Shown here: piece by piece, positions 15,951 through 25,677 of the stretch
Position numbering within the stretch: the first letter of the stretch is position 1
How the letters are laid out: the number at the start of each line of letters is the position of its first letter
Origin: Stutzerimonas frequens
GTDB taxonomy: Bacteria > Pseudomonadota > Gammaproteobacteria > Pseudomonadales > Pseudomonadaceae
Direction: 5' to 3'
Assembly: GCF_024448335.1 (NCBI RefSeq)
Contig: NZ_JAMOHM010000011.1
Span: 62,001-126,000 of the forward strand
Length of the DNA: 64,000 nt
Position numbers and translations under genes: made by a program
Notes under the pieces: generated by a model
What the model was told of the DNA's origin: nothing
The model's input: only the letters and a program-made list of their open reading frames with translations
Database searches by the model: none

Positions 15951-17264
15951 TCAACAGGTGGCTTCTACCACTCCAGCCACCTCCGTTCGCCTGTCCGCCT
16001 GCTTGCCGAGCTGCCAGCCGAGATAGCCCCAGAGCAGTGCGCAGAGTGCGCCGGCCACGGCGACCAGACCGGCGCCCTGCCCGAACATGTCCAGCGCCGT
16101 CTTCCCCCAACCGCTGACGGCATCGCCGGCGCGGTAGACGACGGTGTCGATGACGTTCTTCGCCTTGTACTTACTCTCCGCATCCAGCGGCGCGAAGAGC
16201 ATTTCGCGGCCGGGCCGGACGAACGCGTACTCGCCGATGCGGCGCACGATCATCAACGTCGCGAGCACGGCGAAGCTGGGCATCAGCGCGAGGCCGACAA
16301 AGCCGACGCAGACCAGCAGCGGCACGATGGCCAGCAGCACGCGCACGCCGAGTTTCTGCGCCAGGCGGCCGGTGATGAAGAGTTGCGACAGCAGCGCGCC
16401 CGCCTGGACGACCACGTCGATGATGCCGAACACGCGAACCTGGGCAGCACGGTCAGGGAACAGCTCGGCCACCAGGCGCGCCTGCTCGAAGTAGAGAAAG
16501 GTGGTCACGGTAGCCAGCAGCACCACGAAACCGGCGATGCCGAGCAGATAGGGCGACTGCATCACCCGAGTCAGGCCGCTGAAGGGGTTGCCGGGCACCG
16601 GCCGACGCGTACTCTCCGCCGGAGCCGCGCCGGGGCGCCCTGCTCCGCCGATTTCGCGCCAGCGCATCAGCGAGAACTTGAGCGCCAGCGCCGCGCCCAG
16701 CAACAAGGCGGCCAGCAGCATCAGCCCCGACTCGCCCAGGCTGCCGACCAACAGCGCGCTGAGCGCCGGCCCGACCAGCCCGCCGACGCTCGCGCCGGCA
16801 GCAATGAAGGCGAACAGCCGCTTGGCCTGGGCGCTGTCGAACACATCAGCCATCAGGCTCCAGGCCACGGACACGACGAACAGGTTGTAGACCGAGATCC
16901 ACACGTAGAACACCCGCGCCAGCCAGGCGCTGTCACCCCGCAGCAGAAACAGCACGGAGAAGCCCAGCAGGTTCAGGCAGAAGAAGCCGTACACCCAATC
17001 GACGAAATGCAGGCGCGGTACGTGAGTACTGAGCCAGGCAAACAGCGGTACGGCCACCAGCATGACGAAGAAGGTCGCGGTGAACAGCCATTGCAGGTTC
17101 TCCACGCCGGCGGCGATGCCCATCGACTCGCGGATCGGGCGCAGCATGAAATAGCCGGCGAACAGACAGAAAAACAGCAGGAAACCACTCAGTGCCGGAC
17201 GCAGCTCATGCGCTTCGGCATTGATCACGGCACTCAGGCGATGCACAACGGATGGCGTGCTCAT
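15951..17264 (-). CDS. MFS / nucleotide-exchange (TLC)-like transporter
   Basis: The start at 17264 has CAGGAG seven bases upstream; an extension to 17309 lacks one. The 437-residue protein has about twelve hydrophobic segments. It begins with the GFLLFFCLFAGYFMLRPIRESMG segment, followed by DVFDSAQAKRLFAFIAAGASVGGL, a pattern seen in bacterial members annotated as NTP/NDP exchange or AAA-family transporters within the major facilitator superfamily. Free-living relatives need not exchange ATP, so the substrate is open. It is monocistronic and faces fpr convergently. Confidence 0.75.
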   Translation of the reverse strand: MSTPSVVHRLSAVINAEAHELRPALSGFLLFFCLFAGYFMLRPIRESMGIAAGVENLQWLFTATFFVMLVAVPLFAWLSTHVPRLHFVDWVYGFFCLNLLGFSVLFLLRGDSAWLARVFYVWISVYNLFVVSVAWSLMADVFDSAQAKRLFAFIAAGASVGGLVGPALSALLVGSLGESGLMLLAALLLGAALALKFSLMRWREIGGAGRPGAAPAESTRRPVPGNPFSGLTRVMQSPYLLGIAGFVVLLATVTTFLYFEQARLVAELFPDRAAQVRVFGIIDVVVQAGALLSQLFITGRLAQKLGVRVLLAIVPLLVCVGFVGLALMPSFAVLATLMIVRRIGEYAFVRPGREMLFAPLDAESKYKAKNVIDTVVYRAGDAVSGWGKTALDMFGQGAGLVAVAGALCALLWGYLGWQLGKQADRRTEVAGVVEATC

Positions 17265-17325
17265 AGGCGCGCTCCTGAAGAATGAAGTGAGAACAGGGCG
17301 CGAGCTCAAGGCCGCGCCCGAGGAT

Positions 17326-18372
17326 TCAGGGGTAACGCACGCCGGTCAGGCGTTCCGACAGCTGCCACAGCCGGGCGGCATCCGCTTGGTTCGCGGCGGC
17401 GTCGGGAACCCTGGCAAAGCCCAGCGGCCCGCGTTTTTCTTCCTCGCCGGTCGGCCCGTAGTAGGCACCGCCAATGGCGTCAGGCGCAGTGGCGGCATAC
17501 AGCGTCGGCAGCGCGCCCTGGGCGGCGGAGTGGTAGTTGTCGCGGTCCTTGGCCCAGTTGGCGGCGAACTCACTGTCCAACCCGGGTCCGCGCTCGACCA
17601 GCTCGGTGACGGCGACCCCCGGGTGCGCGGCGATGCTGAGAAGGCCCCAGCCGGATGCGTCACTGTGGCGTTGCAGCTCCATGGCCCACATCAGCACCGC
17701 GAGCTTGGACTGCGCATAGGTGGCGTAGGGGTTGTAGCGCTGCTCGGCCTGCAGGTCCGCGAAGTCCAGCTGGCCACGACCCGCCGCGATACTGGAGAGG
17801 CTGACCACCCGGGCATCGTCGCTTTCCAGCAGCAGCGGCATGAGCAGCGCTGTCAGGGCGAACGGGCCGAGGTAGTTGGTGGCCAGCTGCAGCTCGTGGC
17901 CGTCGGCCGAGGTGCCGCGCTCAGGCGGCGCCATGATCGCGGCGTTGTTGATCAGCACGTCCAGGCGCGGCAAGCGTTCCTGAAGGCGCTCAGCGAGGCC
18001 GCGCACCGAGGCCAGGTTGGCCAGATCGACAGCCTCGAACTGCACGCGAGCATCCGGCACCTGCTCACGTATCCGCTCGATAGTCTCCTGCCCGCGCTCG
18101 ACGTTGCGCGCGGCGATGATCACCTCGGCGCCGGCGCGTGACAGCGCCAGCGCATCTTCGTAGCCCATACCGCTGGTGCCGCCGGTGACCAGCACGATGC
18201 GGCCCGTCTGGGCAGGCATGTCGGCCAGGCTCCAGTCCGGTTTCGGCGCCGGTCGGTTGGCGGCTTCGACGGTCAGCGTTCCAGCCAGCGCCACCCCGGC
18301 GATCAGCGCTCTGGCCAGCTTCATAAGAGGCCAAGCATTACTGCCCGGCCCGGTTGCGTTTCTCTGCGCCAT
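17326..18372 (-). CDS. Short-chain dehydrogenase/reductase (protochlorophyllide reductase-like)
   Basis: The 348-residue protein has an unusual hydrophobic N-terminus (about residues 17-38) that looks like a signal or anchor. A Rossmann domain follows with TGGTSGMG, DLANLASV, NNAAIM and the active-site YAQSK. It resembles the large SDRs related to protochlorophyllide reductase and WW-domain oxidoreductase. The ATG at 18372 has GAGGAA at eight bases. A LysR gene starts 148 bases away on the other strand and is probably its regulator. A leader sequence on an NAD(P)-dependent SDR is odd and worth noting. Confidence 0.82.
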   Translation of the reverse strand: MAQRNATGPGSNAWPLMKLARALIAGVALAGTLTVEAANRPAPKPDWSLADMPAQTGRIVLVTGGTSGMGYEDALALSRAGAEVIIAARNVERGQETIERIREQVPDARVQFEAVDLANLASVRGLAERLQERLPRLDVLINNAAIMAPPERGTSADGHELQLATNYLGPFALTALLMPLLLESDDARVVSLSSIAAGRGQLDFADLQAEQRYNPYATYAQSKLAVLMWAMELQRHSDASGWGLLSIAAHPGVAVTELVERGPGLDSEFAANWAKDRDNYHSAAQGALPTLYAATAPDAIGGAYYGPTGEEEKRGPLGFARVPDAAANQADAARLWQLSERLTGVRYP

Positions 18373-18520
18373 GATCGTTTCCTCGTCGTCGTGAATGGCC
18401 TGCCTCAGGCAGAGGCGGCCGACGGAGGAAGTATCAGCGTACGATCACAGGCTGATAATCCAGGCAAACATGGACGGGCTGTTCGGCCAATCGTACAGTT
18501 CGATCATTCAAGGAGGCCCC

Positions 18521-19426
18521 ATGCGTCAACCCAACCTGAGTGATGTCGCCCTGTTCGCCGCTGTGGTCGAAGCCGGAGGGTTTCGCGCCGCGGCGCAGAA
18601 ACGCGGCATGTCGGCGTCCTCGCTGAGCGACTGCATGCGCCGCCTGGAAAGCGATCTCGGCCTGCGCCTGCTCAACCGCACCACCCGTAGCGTCACCCCG
18701 ACCAGCGCCGGCGAACGCCTACTGGAACGCCTGCGCCCGGCGCTGGACGAGATCAGCGCCGCATTCAACGACCTGGACGATGACGCCCAACGGCCGGTCG
18801 GCACCGTCAAGCTGAACGTGCCGGTGCCGGTGGCGCGCTTCCTGTTGCCCGACCTGCTGAGCCGCTTCCTCAAGCTCTACCCGGCTGTGAACGTCGAGGT
18901 GGTGATGGAGAACACCTTCATCGACGTCATCGCGGCGGGCTACGACGCCGGGGTGCGCTACGAGGAAAGCCTCGCCAAGGACATGATCGCCATCCCCATC
19001 GGCCCGCGCCGGCAACGCTTCGTCGCCGCCGCCGCGCCTAGCTACCTCGCCGCCCACGGCACACCGCGGCACCCGTCCGAGCTGACCGAGCACCAGCTGC
19101 TCGGTCACCGTTTCGAGAGCGGCAAGGTGGGTATTTTCGAGTTCGAGAAAGACGGCAGAATCTTGCGCGTACCGCCACAGGGCCAGCTCGTGACCTCCTC
19201 CCACGACCTGAAAACCAGTGCGGCGATCAACGGCCTGGGTGTCATCTACACCTTCGAGGACTTCATCCGAGAGCCGCTGGCCGATGGGCGCCTGACGCCC
19301 ATCCTCGAGGACTGGTGGCAGTCCTTCGACGGCCCCTTCCTCTACTACCACGGCCGCCGCCACATGCCCTCGCCGCTGCGAGCCTTCGTCGACTTCCTGA
19401 AGGCCGAGGGGCGAGAGCCAGCCTGA
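18521..19426 (+). CDS. LysR-family transcriptional regulator
   Basis: The start at 18521 follows AAGGAGG; in-frame upstream codons to 18395 have no ribosome site. The 301-residue protein has an N-terminal LysR helix-turn-helix (FAAVVEAGGFRAAAQKRGMSASSLSDCMRRLE, about residues 11-43) with the LLNRTTRSVTPT wing. A substrate-binding domain of the two-lobed type follows. It diverges from the short-chain dehydrogenase gene and probably controls it, as is usual for LysR genes. Confidence 0.9.
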   Translation: MRQPNLSDVALFAAVVEAGGFRAAAQKRGMSASSLSDCMRRLESDLGLRLLNRTTRSVTPTSAGERLLERLRPALDEISAAFNDLDDDAQRPVGTVKLNVPVPVARFLLPDLLSRFLKLYPAVNVEVVMENTFIDVIAAGYDAGVRYEESLAKDMIAIPIGPRRQRFVAAAAPSYLAAHGTPRHPSELTEHQLLGHRFESGKVGIFEFEKDGRILRVPPQGQLVTSSHDLKTSAAINGLGVIYTFEDFIREPLADGRLTPILEDWWQSFDGPFLYYHGRRHMPSPLRAFVDFLKAEGREPA

Positions 19427-19436
19427 GGGCAGCCGG

Positions 19437-20024
19437 TCAGGGCCGCGGCAGATAGCCCGGCAGACTTTCCAGCCGGGTCATCCAGCGCGCCACGTTGCCA
19501 TACGGGCCGACGTCGACGCTGCCCTCCGGCGCCAGCACCACGTAGGGGTAGACGGCGCAATCGGCGATGGTCGGCCGCCCCATCGCCAGCCAATCGTTCG
19601 TTTCCAGATGCGCATCAAGGAGCCCGAGCACCGCAGGCGCCTTGGCCAGCGCCGCGGCCTTGTCCAGCGGGTAGCCGAACTTCTCCACCAGCCGCGCCGC
19701 GCACAGGCTGTGCTGGATCTCGTTGGCGGCGAAGGACAGCCACTGCACGATCTCGGCCTGCCCGCGGGCATGGTCCGGCCACCAGGCCAGGCCGCCGTAG
19801 CTACCGGCGAGATAAACCAGGATCGCCTGGGAATCACGTACCACATGCCCATCATCCTCGAGCACCGGCACCTGCCGCAGCGGGTTCATCTCGGACAGCG
19901 GCGGCTTCTTGTGCGCGCCATTGGCGAGGTCCACCGGCACCCGTTCCAGCTCAATGTCGGCCAGCGCCGCGAACAGGCGCACCTTGTAGCAGTTGCCGGA
20001 AGCTTGCAGGTCGTACAGTTTCAT
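19437..20024 (-). CDS. Glutathione S-transferase
   Basis: The 195-residue protein has a thioredoxin-like N-terminal domain with SGNCYKVRLF, the cis-proline in QVPVLEDDG and the DSQAILVYLA segment that binds the glutathione carboxylate. An all-helical C-terminal domain with the PTIADCAVYPY folding box follows. AAGGAG precedes the ATG by seven bases. It overlaps the VOC-family gene by four bases, so the two form an operon opposite a divergent LysR gene. The substrate is unknown; detoxification is likely. Confidence 0.88.
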   Translation of the reverse strand: MKLYDLQASGNCYKVRLFAALADIELERVPVDLANGAHKKPPLSEMNPLRQVPVLEDDGHVVRDSQAILVYLAGSYGGLAWWPDHARGQAEIVQWLSFAANEIQHSLCAARLVEKFGYPLDKAAALAKAPAVLGLLDAHLETNDWLAMGRPTIADCAVYPYVVLAPEGSVDVGPYGNVARWMTRLESLPGYLPRP

Positions 20025-20449
20025 TGCGCATCTCCTTCGACGAGCTGATTGAATTCGAGAACGTTGCCGTCCGGGTCCCGGATGAACAGCGCGATCCGCC
20101 GTGGGCCGATGTGATGCGGCCCTTCGGTGATGACGATGCCCTCCTCGCCCAGCCAGCGCTGCAGCGCCTGGAGGTCATCGACGATGAACGCCGGATGGGT
20201 CATGCCCGGGCGCTTGACTGGCGCGTCCAGCAACACGTTGTGCGCATCGCGGGTACGCGCGCCGTTGAAGATCAGGTTGATGCGCACGCCATCCGGGCTG
20301 AGCATCTCGTTGGCCTCGAACAGCGGGAAGCTCGCGCTCTCGACGAAGCCCAGCGCCTGGTAGAAGGCCATGGCGCGGCGGCGGTCGCTGACGCGGATGC
20401 CGATATGGTCGTAGGCCAGGATGCGCGAGGGGTTGGATGGTGGGTTCAT
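20021..20449 (-). CDS. VOC/glyoxalase-family protein
   Basis: The start at 20449 gives a 142-residue protein with two beta-alpha-beta-beta-beta modules: DHIGIRVSDRRRAMAFYQ near residues 14-31 and HPAFIVDDLQALQRWLG in the second half. It ends with the ALFIRDPDGNVLEFNQL strand that carries the metal-binding glutamate in this family. It may be a lyase, dioxygenase or binding protein. It precedes the glutathione S-transferase gene with a four-base overlap, which suggests joint handling of an electrophile. Confidence 0.85.
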   Translation of the reverse strand: MNPPSNPSRILAYDHIGIRVSDRRRAMAFYQALGFVESASFPLFEANEMLSPDGVRINLIFNGARTRDAHNVLLDAPVKRPGMTHPAFIVDDLQALQRWLGEEGIVITEGPHHIGPRRIALFIRDPDGNVLEFNQLVEGDAQ

Positions 20450-20562
20450 GTGCGAAACTCCGGAAGTCGTCGGTCCGGGACAGTGTCCGCCGCCCTGCGC
20501 ATCCCAGCTATGCCGCGGACCTGACAACACCCCTGCAGCAATCGCACAAATCGAAGGTGGCA

Positions 20563-21462
20563 ATGGACAAGCTCAAGGCGATGGCCAATTTCGTGAGGAT
20601 CGTCGACAACGGCAGCCTGAGCGCGGCGGCCGACGCCAGCGGCCAGTCCGTGGCATCGGTGGTGCGCTCGCTGGCCGCGCTGGAGCGCCACCTGGGTGTG
20701 CGCCTGCTCAACCGCAGCACGCGGCGCATGGCCCTGACCGACGAGGGTGCCGAGTACCTGGCCTGGAGCCGGCGCATGCTTGCCGAGTTTGCCGACATCG
20801 AGCAGCGCCTGGACGCGCAGGACGGCGACGTCCGCGGCCTGCTGCGCCTAACCGCCCCGGTGGAGTTCGGCCAGCGCTACCTGGCGCCTCTGGTGAATGT
20901 CTTTCTCAAGGAGCACCCGCAGGTACAGGTGGAGCTGAACCTGAACGACCAGATCGTCCCGCTGCTGGACGAACGCCTCGACCTCGCCCTGCGCATCGGC
21001 CACCTGCCCGACTCGGCAATGGTCGCCCGACAGATCGGCAGCACCCGGCTGGTCACCTGCGCCAGCCCCGACTACCTGAGCACCGCCCCCGCCATCGACA
21101 CCCCGGCGGCGCTGGAGGACCACGCCTGCATCCTGTTCGCCGCCCAGGGTCGCCACTGGTACTACCGCCACGGCGAGAAAGAACAGGCCGAAGAAATCAC
21201 CCCACGCCTGACCTGCAACCAGATCCGCACCGCCAGCCTGGCCTGCGTGCAAGGCCTGGGCATCACCCGCCTGCTGCACTACCAGGTCGCCGATGAACTG
21301 GCTGATGGTCGTCTGGCGAGGGTGCTCAGGGAATACGAACCGAAGGACCTGCCAATCCAACTGGTCTACCCGCACGCCTTGCAGCTATCGCCAAGGGTGC
21401 GGGCTTTTGTGGAGTGGGTTTGTCCGAGATTGGAGAGGGGTTTGCCGGGGTTGGATGGTTAA
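20563..21462 (+). CDS. LysR-family transcriptional regulator
   Basis: The start at 20563 (GAAGGTGG upstream) gives 299 residues; earlier in-frame codons overlap the divergent gene. The N-terminal helix-turn-helix has FVRIVDNGSLSAAADASGQSVASVVRSL and LLNRSTRRMALTDEG, the CrgA/DmlR-like variety. The effector domain follows. It is divergent from the VOC/GST operon, which it probably regulates. The stop codon overlaps one arm of a GGTTAA...TTAACC inverted repeat (21457-21502). Confidence 0.9.
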   Translation: MDKLKAMANFVRIVDNGSLSAAADASGQSVASVVRSLAALERHLGVRLLNRSTRRMALTDEGAEYLAWSRRMLAEFADIEQRLDAQDGDVRGLLRLTAPVEFGQRYLAPLVNVFLKEHPQVQVELNLNDQIVPLLDERLDLALRIGHLPDSAMVARQIGSTRLVTCASPDYLSTAPAIDTPAALEDHACILFAAQGRHWYYRHGEKEQAEEITPRLTCNQIRTASLACVQGLGITRLLHYQVADELADGRLARVLREYEPKDLPIQLVYPHALQLSPRVRAFVEWVCPRLERGLPGLDG

Positions 21463-21604
21463 TAAAGGGCGGCTTTCGGCCAGAAGCAGCCACTCGTTAA
21501 CCAAAAGGACAAGTTAGTCGCATCCGTCACATACTAAGTATTAGCTCATTGAAAACTCCAATACCGTTCTGCGGTAACCTCCCATTTACTCCGGCGGTAG
21601 CTAG

Positions 21605-24600
21605 TTACTTTGGCGGCAGCTTGCGTCGAGCTTTGTTGAGTTTAAATCCCTCAGGTACCGGCTTGAATTTATCTCCTAGCTCTGGCCAGCGCTTCGCTCT
21701 GCTTTGAAAAGCGCGTAAGGCTTCAATATCCAGTGTGGCAGCTATGACAAAATCGTTATCGCCACCTCGCACACGAGCAATGTCACGCATGAAGGATTCT
21801 TTTGCCGGGGAGCGTACCCGGCTATCACCGTATTTTCGGTTATTTACCAGGATTGTGTAGGCGTGTATATCCAGCGCAGCAGACTCAATAAGCGAAGCAA
21901 AGGTCTCCAGATCTTGGTTCCAACTCAGTACCATCAAGGCATCCACTTCCCCTTGAAACCTCACGCGAGCCTTGCTGTTTTGCAACTCCGAACAAACCAT
22001 CACGCCGAAGTGAAGATTGTTATGTATGTAAACTGGCTTGCCGCGCTTTCCTTGCAGTTTGGAAAAGGCCCAAAACTTCCCATACTTCGTCGTTAACTCC
22101 TTATCTTCGCCTACCGCAGGTTCCAGCTTGGGCTGCCAAATTTTTACCGTGGCCGGGTAGCCTAGCCGGTTATCAGTAAGCACTAGACAAGCCTCACTCA
22201 GAAGCTGACCATTTTCAAAGTGACGGTACTCAGTTCCGGCAATTAAACTTATACCCATGGAGCTCAGTCGCGCCGCAAGACTATCTATCCACCTTAAAGG
22301 AATGGAAAGCTCCGGAAACAATATATAGTCGGGCCGAGGTTTGAGCCGAATAGCCTGATTGACCAATTCTGAAATGCGCTGATATCTCTCACGAGACATA
22401 TTGGGCCTATTGCAGGCCATCGCCGCCCAATCCTTGTCGTCTGTCTTTATGCTCGTCAGAGCAACGGTAATTTTATTTTTGCGGTCCGTGCCAATCCTAA
22501 TATATTTGCGCGATCTCTGGACGTCCGGCATGTCCTTGCCGTCCTGCTCTGTGGCGAGCAAAGTTGGCTTTATCCATACACCTCTAAGAGCCTGAGTATA
22601 TTGCGCCCATACCACAGAAGGTTTCTGTTTAGAGCGTTTTCCATCCGCCCTTGGCAAGCCTACGCACTCTGGCGCAAGCTCCGATATTTCAGCCGGAGTC
22701 AGCGGGCGTGTGGGAAACAGATAAGGTAAATAGCTTTCCTTTTTTCGCTTGCCGATCTCAACTGCTTCAAGCCGACTAAAATGAGTTGATTTCAAGAAAT
22801 CCTTTAGTGCCTCGGTATTCAACAGCTGCGAGTCCTCCATCAACTTTAGGATTCGACGCTCCTTTTTACTCTCACGCTGCCCCACCAATTTCCCAGCAGA
22901 TATGCTGTGCAAAATCCGCTTATAAGGTTCTTTGGCTAGGTCAGCCATAGCAACCATGGGTGCTTTTTTATCAAAATCTTCCGAACCAAAGTGAAAATCA
23001 AGCAAGGTTTCAACTTCGAGCAGGCTGTCAAAGATGCCCTTCAAAAACAGGTTAGCTAGGCGCTGTTCCTTTTTGGAGCGCTGCCCGAGCAATAGTCGAT
23101 TCGGGTCGTAATAGCGGGACGCTGCATCAATAAATAGCCAACTCAGAGTGCCTTTCACCATTGGCCATAGATTTTCTCCGGCCTTAGCTTCGGCTCCATT
23201 GACAGCGATGGTCCTCCCTTTGGGTATTGCCATCGCCAACTGCTGCAGGGAATTGTATGCGCGGAGTGCAATTTGTTCAGCTTGCTGCCACTCATTCAAG
23301 CTGATAGCAAAACCCAGCAAACGGGGCAAATAGGTGAAATGTGCAAATAAATTATCTGGACGAAGTATGTGATTATGGGCAAATTGATAAAACTCTAGAC
23401 GCTGCTCCTGCCATTCCTGTGGAGGCAGATCACGGGCCAGCGTTTCCACATGCCGTAATTGCAACGACCAACTTAAACGCCGAATGGTCAAGCCATCGGC
23501 GCGACGTAAGGTATCTGCGCTTTCACCGACAGCACCCGCAGCTGATAGAACTCGGGCGGCAGTAGAGTCATCAAGTTGGTCCGGTGAAGGCATGAGCCTG
23601 TGCTCGCTAGAAAGCTCACCAATCTCCTTTTCGATACTGTCGAGCAAGTCAAGCCCGGCGCGACCCTGCAGCACAAAGAGCTTCTGTTTGTCTGATTGCA
23701 GAATTATCTGTGTCTGACCTTGAAAGTCCTCCCCCTGCTGAACCTTCCAAGTTTGGTCATCGGCCTTACCAACTTGAGAAACAACTTCTGGTCCCAACCT
23801 GTCCTTCAAATACTGCATAAGTTGCTGACTATTGCGGATAGTGCCGGTATCACGCAGCACCAAAAACATGTCATCAACATAGCGCCCATAATGTATCGGC
23901 GCGACTCGTTCCTTAATCAACCGATCCCAGCGACCCAGCAAAAGATTTGAGATAACTCGACTTGCAGTCAGACCAATAACAAGGCCACCAGAAATCGAAG
24001 ACCTTCCTAAGGTTACTTTCTTCGAAAATTTACCAGCACCTTCTGCCCAAAGATTAAGAAATCTCGCAAAATCCGCAGTAAACCCCCGTTCTTCATCACT
24101 AAAATCAAGACCGAACTCCTTATAAAGATCAGGCAAGGCCAGCGCCATCGGATCGATAAAGTGATAAAAGCTCTTTAAGTCCAATGAGACAGCGATAACT
24201 TCTCTGTCTTGCTCAAGTTCGCTGCGAATAGCTTTTAGACCATCGCTGCGCCACTGCTGATATGGCTGAAAATACGGCGCGAAGGAACCGATAGCACTAA
24301 TGTGAAATGGCTTATCTTTGAAATCGCTAAATACCTCGTCGTTACGGATGCGTCTTAGCCTAGCGCCATAACAGCTATCATCCAGCTTGGCGTCAAACTG
24401 ATGTCCTACGGTATTAACCCACAGCGCAGATAGGATATGGGTATCTACCGGAAAGTCACCCACCACTCGAAACTCTGGTGTGATAAGGTGATGATCAAGC
24501 AGGTGGTCTACTGCGCGATGAGGATCGGAGAAGTGCACATGGCCATTTGCAGGGAAATTCTGCTTTGGCTTGATGGATAATTTTTTGGGTAGTAGGCGGA

Positions 24601-24823
24601 AATCGCCTAGCAATTTCTTGTTGCCTGAAAAACCATTTCCTTCATGCAGGCATTTAAGCAATTTTTTTAGATTGGATAGCAAATCCTGCTCATAGGTTGC
24701 AAACTTTATGGCTGCAGGGAAGGTATTTTCAAAAAAGCAATCTGCCTTAGCCTTACGGTAGGCCACCAGCAAATCTTCAAGAGTAATATTTTGCCAACCA
24801 GTAAAAACTGCCTGATATCCCAT
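21605..24823 (-). CDS. drt1: Defence-associated reverse transcriptase, RT-nitrilase fusion (DRT type 1/UG1-like)
   Basis: The 1072-residue protein combines two enzymes. The N-terminal third is a reverse transcriptase: motif A SLDLKSFYHFID with Asp214, an SSISGG/GLTASRVISNLLL region and motif C YVDD at 315-318. The C-terminal 240 or so residues are a carbon-nitrogen hydrolase (nitrilase) domain with an intact-looking triad: Glu838 in FPELSIP, Lys899 in QPKLEP and Cys944 in VCSELQ. This RT-nitrilase order is the defining architecture of the UG1/DRT1 anti-phage systems. The gene is much AT-richer than its neighbours and stands alone between ordinary metabolic genes, a sign of transfer. AGGGA eight bases upstream supports the start. 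Confidence 0.88.
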   Translation of the reverse strand: MGYQAVFTGWQNITLEDLLVAYRKAKADCFFENTFPAAIKFATYEQDLLSNLKKLLKCLHEGNGFSGNKKLLGDFRLLPKKLSIKPKQNFPANGHVHFSDPHRAVDHLLDHHLITPEFRVVGDFPVDTHILSALWVNTVGHQFDAKLDDSCYGARLRRIRNDEVFSDFKDKPFHISAIGSFAPYFQPYQQWRSDGLKAIRSELEQDREVIAVSLDLKSFYHFIDPMALALPDLYKEFGLDFSDEERGFTADFARFLNLWAEGAGKFSKKVTLGRSSISGGLVIGLTASRVISNLLLGRWDRLIKERVAPIHYGRYVDDMFLVLRDTGTIRNSQQLMQYLKDRLGPEVVSQVGKADDQTWKVQQGEDFQGQTQIILQSDKQKLFVLQGRAGLDLLDSIEKEIGELSSEHRLMPSPDQLDDSTAARVLSAAGAVGESADTLRRADGLTIRRLSWSLQLRHVETLARDLPPQEWQEQRLEFYQFAHNHILRPDNLFAHFTYLPRLLGFAISLNEWQQAEQIALRAYNSLQQLAMAIPKGRTIAVNGAEAKAGENLWPMVKGTLSWLFIDAASRYYDPNRLLLGQRSKKEQRLANLFLKGIFDSLLEVETLLDFHFGSEDFDKKAPMVAMADLAKEPYKRILHSISAGKLVGQRESKKERRILKLMEDSQLLNTEALKDFLKSTHFSRLEAVEIGKRKKESYLPYLFPTRPLTPAEISELAPECVGLPRADGKRSKQKPSVVWAQYTQALRGVWIKPTLLATEQDGKDMPDVQRSRKYIRIGTDRKNKITVALTSIKTDDKDWAAMACNRPNMSRERYQRISELVNQAIRLKPRPDYILFPELSIPLRWIDSLAARLSSMGISLIAGTEYRHFENGQLLSEACLVLTDNRLGYPATVKIWQPKLEPAVGEDKELTTKYGKFWAFSKLQGKRGKPVYIHNNLHFGVMVCSELQNSKARVRFQGEVDALMVLSWNQDLETFASLIESAALDIHAYTILVNNRKYGDSRVRSPAKESFMRDIARVRGGDNDFVIAATLDIEALRAFQSRAKRWPELGDKFKPVPEGFKLNKARRKLPPK

Positions 24824-25047
24824 CGTAGCTTCCCTGTTATATTATTGCCGCCTGACTGCTCATTATTTTAGTTACAAATAGCCAAGAGTATTATTATCTT
24901 TCTTATTTTATTCACTCCAGGCTTTGTATATTTTCCTGAATACGACTTTAACTGACTCAATTCTATCACCAGAGGAACCCTTGGCCGTTAGCAGCTGTGC
25001 CTTGAACCCCTAAAACGGCTGAAGCAGGCGTCCGGAAAATCATTTGC

Positions 25048-25677
25048 TCACGCCCCACTCGAAGCCGCCAACCGCACCCCAAAACCCACCAGCACCCCAC
25101 CCGTCAATCGGTCCAGCGCCCTGGTCAGCGCAGGCCGGCGCAACAGCGTCCCGAGCGGAATCGTCGCGGCGATCAGCACGGCGAACCAGGCCAGGGACAA
25201 CAGCACATGCAGACACGCAAGGAAGAACGAGTAAGCGGCCACATCGGCGCCGAGCGGAACGAACTGCGGCAGGAAGGTGACGTAGAACACGCCCACTTTC
25301 GGGTTCAGCAGGTTGGTCAGCAAGCCGCGCCAGAAGGCCTGGCCGTTCGCTGCAGAGGGCGTCTCAGCCGGGCCTGAATCGAACGAGGCGCGCGGGTTGA
25401 ACAGCAGTCTGGAGCCGAGCCAGATCAGATAGGCGGCGCCAGCGAACTTGACCAGGGTATAGGCCAGTTCCGAGGCCTGCAGCAGCGCACCCAGCCCGAG
25501 CGACACGGCCACACCCCAGGCCAGGCAGCCCAGGCAGATACCCGCCGCGGCCAGCACGGCCTGGCGCCGCCCTTCCAGTGTGGCGGTGCGCAGCACGATG
25601 GCCGTATCCACGCCCGGCGTGACGGTCAGCAGCGAGGCGGCTGCAGCAAAGGCGAGCAACAGCGGGAGGTCGATCAT
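25048..25677 (-). CDS. LysE-family amino acid exporter
   Basis: The start at 25677 has AGGAG upstream; a frame extension to 25809 lacks one. The 209-residue membrane protein has the LysE/RhtB pattern: TVTPGVDTAIVLRTA near residue 20, GAAYLIWLGSRLL near 70 and LLTNLLNPKVGVFYVTFLPQF in the middle. About six membrane segments are predicted. It should export an amino acid or derivative by proton antiport. It is monocistronic. Confidence 0.88.
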   Translation of the reverse strand: MIDLPLLLAFAAAASLLTVTPGVDTAIVLRTATLEGRRQAVLAAAGICLGCLAWGVAVSLGLGALLQASELAYTLVKFAGAAYLIWLGSRLLFNPRASFDSGPAETPSAANGQAFWRGLLTNLLNPKVGVFYVTFLPQFVPLGADVAAYSFFLACLHVLLSLAWFAVLIAATIPLGTLLRRPALTRALDRLTGGVLVGFGVRLAASSGA

